This document shows positions 63,754 through 64,000 of a DNA stretch of 64,000 bases, one piece after another. Below the pieces are notes generated by a model. It saw nothing but the letters and a program-made list of their open reading frames with translations. It was not told where the DNA came from and searched no databases. This stretch comes from Motacilla alba alba (taxonomy: Eukaryota > Chordata > Aves > Passeriformes > Motacillidae): assembly GCF_015832195.1 (NCBI RefSeq), contig NC_052031.1:11285850-11349849 (forward strand), in the 5' to 3' direction. Within the stretch, counting starts at the first letter, position 1. The number at the start of each line of letters is the position of its first letter. The position numbers and the translations under genes were made by a program.

Positions 63754-63848
63754 GTTCATCAAGGATCACCAAGTCCAACTTAAGTGTATTACTTATATGA
63801 GGGTTGAACTCACAACATTGGTGTTATTACACAATACCCTAACCAACT
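63754..63848 (-). mobile_element. tRNA-Ile-derived SINE head (TguSINE1-like)
   Basis: Read on the minus strand, the sequence runs GTTGGTTAGGGTATTG, GTGTAATAACACCAATG, GAGTTCAACCC. This follows tRNA-Ile(AAT): D-arm GTTGGTTAGAGC, anticodon arm with AAT in its loop, and B box GGTTCGATCCC. It is followed by AAGTTGGACTTGGTGATCCTTG, the linker to a CR1-derived tail found in passerine tRNA-Ile SINEs. The first bases of the tRNA and most of the CR1 tail are missing. Joined directly to CR1 reverse-transcriptase sequence at about 63753. Substitutions in the acceptor and T arms rule out a working tRNA gene. The presence of this SINE type supports a passerine host. Confidence 0.8.
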
Positions 63849-64000
63849 TTTGGGAAAAAGAAATCCCCAACAAAAATGTAAAATAAGACAAAAGTATGAA
63901 TATACTTTCATTTTACCCAAGTATTAGCTCATTGATTAATTCAGAAGTTTAAGATAAAAAGGAACTGTTGCAGTACTCTTTATTCTAACTAAAAATGGTC
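63849..64000. other. Unannotated AT-rich end of window
   Basis: No CR1 or SINE similarity continues past 63848, so the nested retroelement unit ends here. The window closes in single-copy AT-rich DNA. Confidence 0.5.

Noticed and set aside
63783..63848. Functional tRNA-Ile gene on the minus strand
   Set aside because: The acceptor stem is missing and both arms carry substitutions. It is followed by SINE linker sequence, so it is a SINE head.
1..64000. CRISPR arrays, operons, phage or insertion sequences
   Set aside because: No regularly spaced direct repeats, bacterial gene density or ribosome-binding sites. All evidence points to an avian nuclear genome.

Overview
The window reads as nuclear DNA of a bird, most probably a passerine. 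It is AT-rich and CpG-poor, and it carries many truncated CR1 LINE copies, the dominant avian retrotransposon. It also has a tRNA-Ile-derived SINE head of the kind known from passerines (TguSINE1-like), one ancient MIR-like relic and (AT)n microsatellites. I see no bacterial, plasmid or phage features. I recognise no protein-coding gene or exon: the longest open frames (about 120-175 codons) lie in CpG-rich DNA, antisense to repeats, or in unrecognised sequence. The window is best read as intergenic DNA or the inside of a very long intron.

Layout. 1-6.4 kb: sparse sequence with a minus-strand CR1 (about 994-1565), an isolated CR1 3' tail (1745-1836), a plus-strand CR1 3' end (4060-4506) and a much older CR1 reverse-transcriptase relic (5050-5540). 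6.4-7.0 kb: a CpG-rich block with a TATA-like box and matching TGTGGC/GCCACA ends, perhaps a solo LTR or an isolated promoter. 7-34 kb: mostly unique AT-rich DNA with two long AT microsatellites, a perfect 14-bp-arm hairpin and a CR1 tail at 30.9 kb. 34.6-35.5 kb: a plus-strand CR1 with an internal 12-bp tandem expansion. 35.5-51 kb: unique DNA containing a spaced inverted repeat (39.6 kb), a MIR-like SINE (48.2 kb) and a 28-bp poly-A run (49.8 kb). 51.2-52.5 kb: the longest CR1, minus strand, with degenerate reverse-transcriptase blocks. 57.1-58.1 kb: a strong CpG island containing an exact match to a CTCF consensus, the best candidate for the promoter or first exon of a real gene. 62.75-63.85 kb: a minus-strand CR1 with an 85-90 bp internal insertion, abutting the tRNA-Ile-derived SINE head.

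No genes can be shown to work together here. The functional candidates are the CpG island at 57 kb, the CpG-rich block at 6.7 kb and several TAAT-rich, repeat-free stretches that resemble conserved non-coding elements. All positions come from reading the sequence by eye, so repeat boundaries are approximate to roughly 10-30 bases unless stated otherwise.
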